From Geoanaerobacter sp964528055 (GTDB taxonomy: Bacteria > Desulfobacterota > Desulfuromonadia > Geobacterales > DSM-12255), in contig CAZGQM010000011.1 in the NCBI GenBank assembly GCA_964528055.1, positions 1 through 64,000 on the forward strand: a stretch of 64,000 nt of DNA, read 5' to 3'. Below the pieces are notes generated by a model, which was not told the origin of the DNA, searched no databases, and saw only the letters and a program-made list of their open reading frames with translations. Below are positions 63,450 to 64,000 of the stretch, piece by piece. Position numbers and translations under genes: made by a program. How positions within the stretch are numbered: the first letter of the stretch is position 1; each line of letters begins with the position of its first letter.

Positions 63450-64000
63450 CTAGATTTTACCCATGCCTTAAACATTAATTCTGCATGATTCCAGTCTTCT
63501 AAGGTGTCAATATCCTGCACTTGATGGCGAGGTAAAAACACTGGCGCTGCCGCAGGGGAAAAAATTGTTTTCTCAGAAAGCCATGCGCTTGCACGACCCC
63601 AATAAAACTGAGCTGCATCGTGATATGCCACCTCAAGATCCTGAGAACGAGTTATAAACAGCTCAGGGTTAAACATCTCAACCCGACCTTGCGGCGTAAT
63701 ACGGATAGCCCGTTGGATGGGGAAGGGGTAGCTGGTGACTGAGAAGGCGTAGTCGCTGCTGGCTTCTGCGAGAACTTCAAACCCTCGACGAATGTCTTCT
63801 GGGCAAAGAAAGGGAGCAGTTGCGTAAATGCAGCAGACCTGCTCTGGTTGCTGTCCCTGATGGATGAACCATTCAATAGCATGACGAATGACCGGGATTG
63901 TGCCGGTATGATCATCCGACAATGATTCAGGGCGCAAAAACGGCACTTCTGCACCATATTGAATAGCGACATCAGCAATCTCACGGTCATCGGTTGAGAC
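63446..64000 (-). CDS. pseF: CMP-pseudaminic acid cytidylyltransferase, C-terminal part
   Basis: 185 codons (184 residues and stop); the gene continues beyond the right edge. The visible part begins VSTDDREIADVAIQYG and contains the PFLRPESLSDD block typical of PseF/NeuA-type CMP-sugar synthetases. It activates pseudaminic acid with CTP for use by glycosyltransferases. Upstream genes pseB and pseC would be expected to the right. Overlaps pseG by 4 bases. Confidence 0.88.
   Translation of the reverse strand, partial: VSTDDREIADVAIQYGAEVPFLRPESLSDDHTGTIPVIRHAIEWFIHQGQQPEQVCCIYATAPFLCPEDIRRGFEVLAEASSDYAFSVTSYPFPIQRAIRITPQGRVEMFNPELFITRSQDLEVAYHDAAQFYWGRASAWLSEKTIFSPAAAPVFLPRHQVQDIDTLEDWNHAELMFKAWVKSR

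Overview
The window looks like a chromosomal segment of a Geobacter-type bacterium (Desulfuromonadota). The inference rests on gene content and order: dCMP deaminase-nrdR-ribD-ribE-ribBA-ribH-nusB-hom, tmk-holB-ricT-metG, yicC-gmk-rpoZ-rel-ridA, frequent TTG/GTG starts, a sigma-54-type promoter, and several PAS, HD and HD-GYP signalling proteins. No species can be named from the sequence alone. No rRNA, tRNA, CRISPR array or insertion sequence was seen.

Left part (1-26,000), core and signalling genes. On the minus strand is an envelope lipid-transport operon: a Trp/Pro/Tyr-repeat exported protein coupled to mlaE, then mlaD. A YrfG-like HAD phosphatase follows on the plus strand. Next comes a long minus-strand operon (dCMP deaminase, nrdR, riboflavin genes, nusB, homoserine dehydrogenase) whose members mostly overlap or abut. 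Then come an HD-domain gene, a 73-residue membrane protein behind a good sigma-54 promoter match, a MerA-like flavoprotein, a rhomboid protease, an RdgC-like protein, a lone CheW, an HD-GYP response regulator and a PAS histidine kinase. A plus-strand tmk-holB-ricT-metG operon and rpmB complete this part.

From about 26,000 to the right edge every gene lies on the minus strand. The far right (58,173-64,000) is a sialic-acid-like sugar cassette in transcription order: pseF (cut by the edge), a pseG-pseH fusion, pseI, hisH-like, hisF-like, and a WbpG/PseA-type N-acetyl sugar amidotransferase. Together these predict CMP-pseudaminic acid carrying an acetamidino group. Leftwards follow a Wzx flippase, a Wzy-like polymerase, many glycosyltransferases, five methyltransferases, a carbamoyltransferase, a deacetylase, an initiating sugar-phosphate transferase, a membrane-bound 4,6-dehydratase, a Wzi-like outer-membrane protein and galE. 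This is a Wzx/Wzy-type surface polysaccharide locus. Base composition is clearly AT-richer in parts of it (roughly 35.9-37.7 kb and 49.2-53.3 kb) than in the core genes, which suggests acquisition by transfer.

The polysaccharide locus runs without an evident terminator into housekeeping genes (yicC, gmk, rpoZ), with a terminator only after rpoZ, before rel/spoT. A strong promoter match lies inside the locus ahead of the 4,6-dehydratase. Three spacers between 21.5 and 29.7 kb are built of degenerate 7-bp repeats, two of them as inverted arrays around a shared GTATCAC core.
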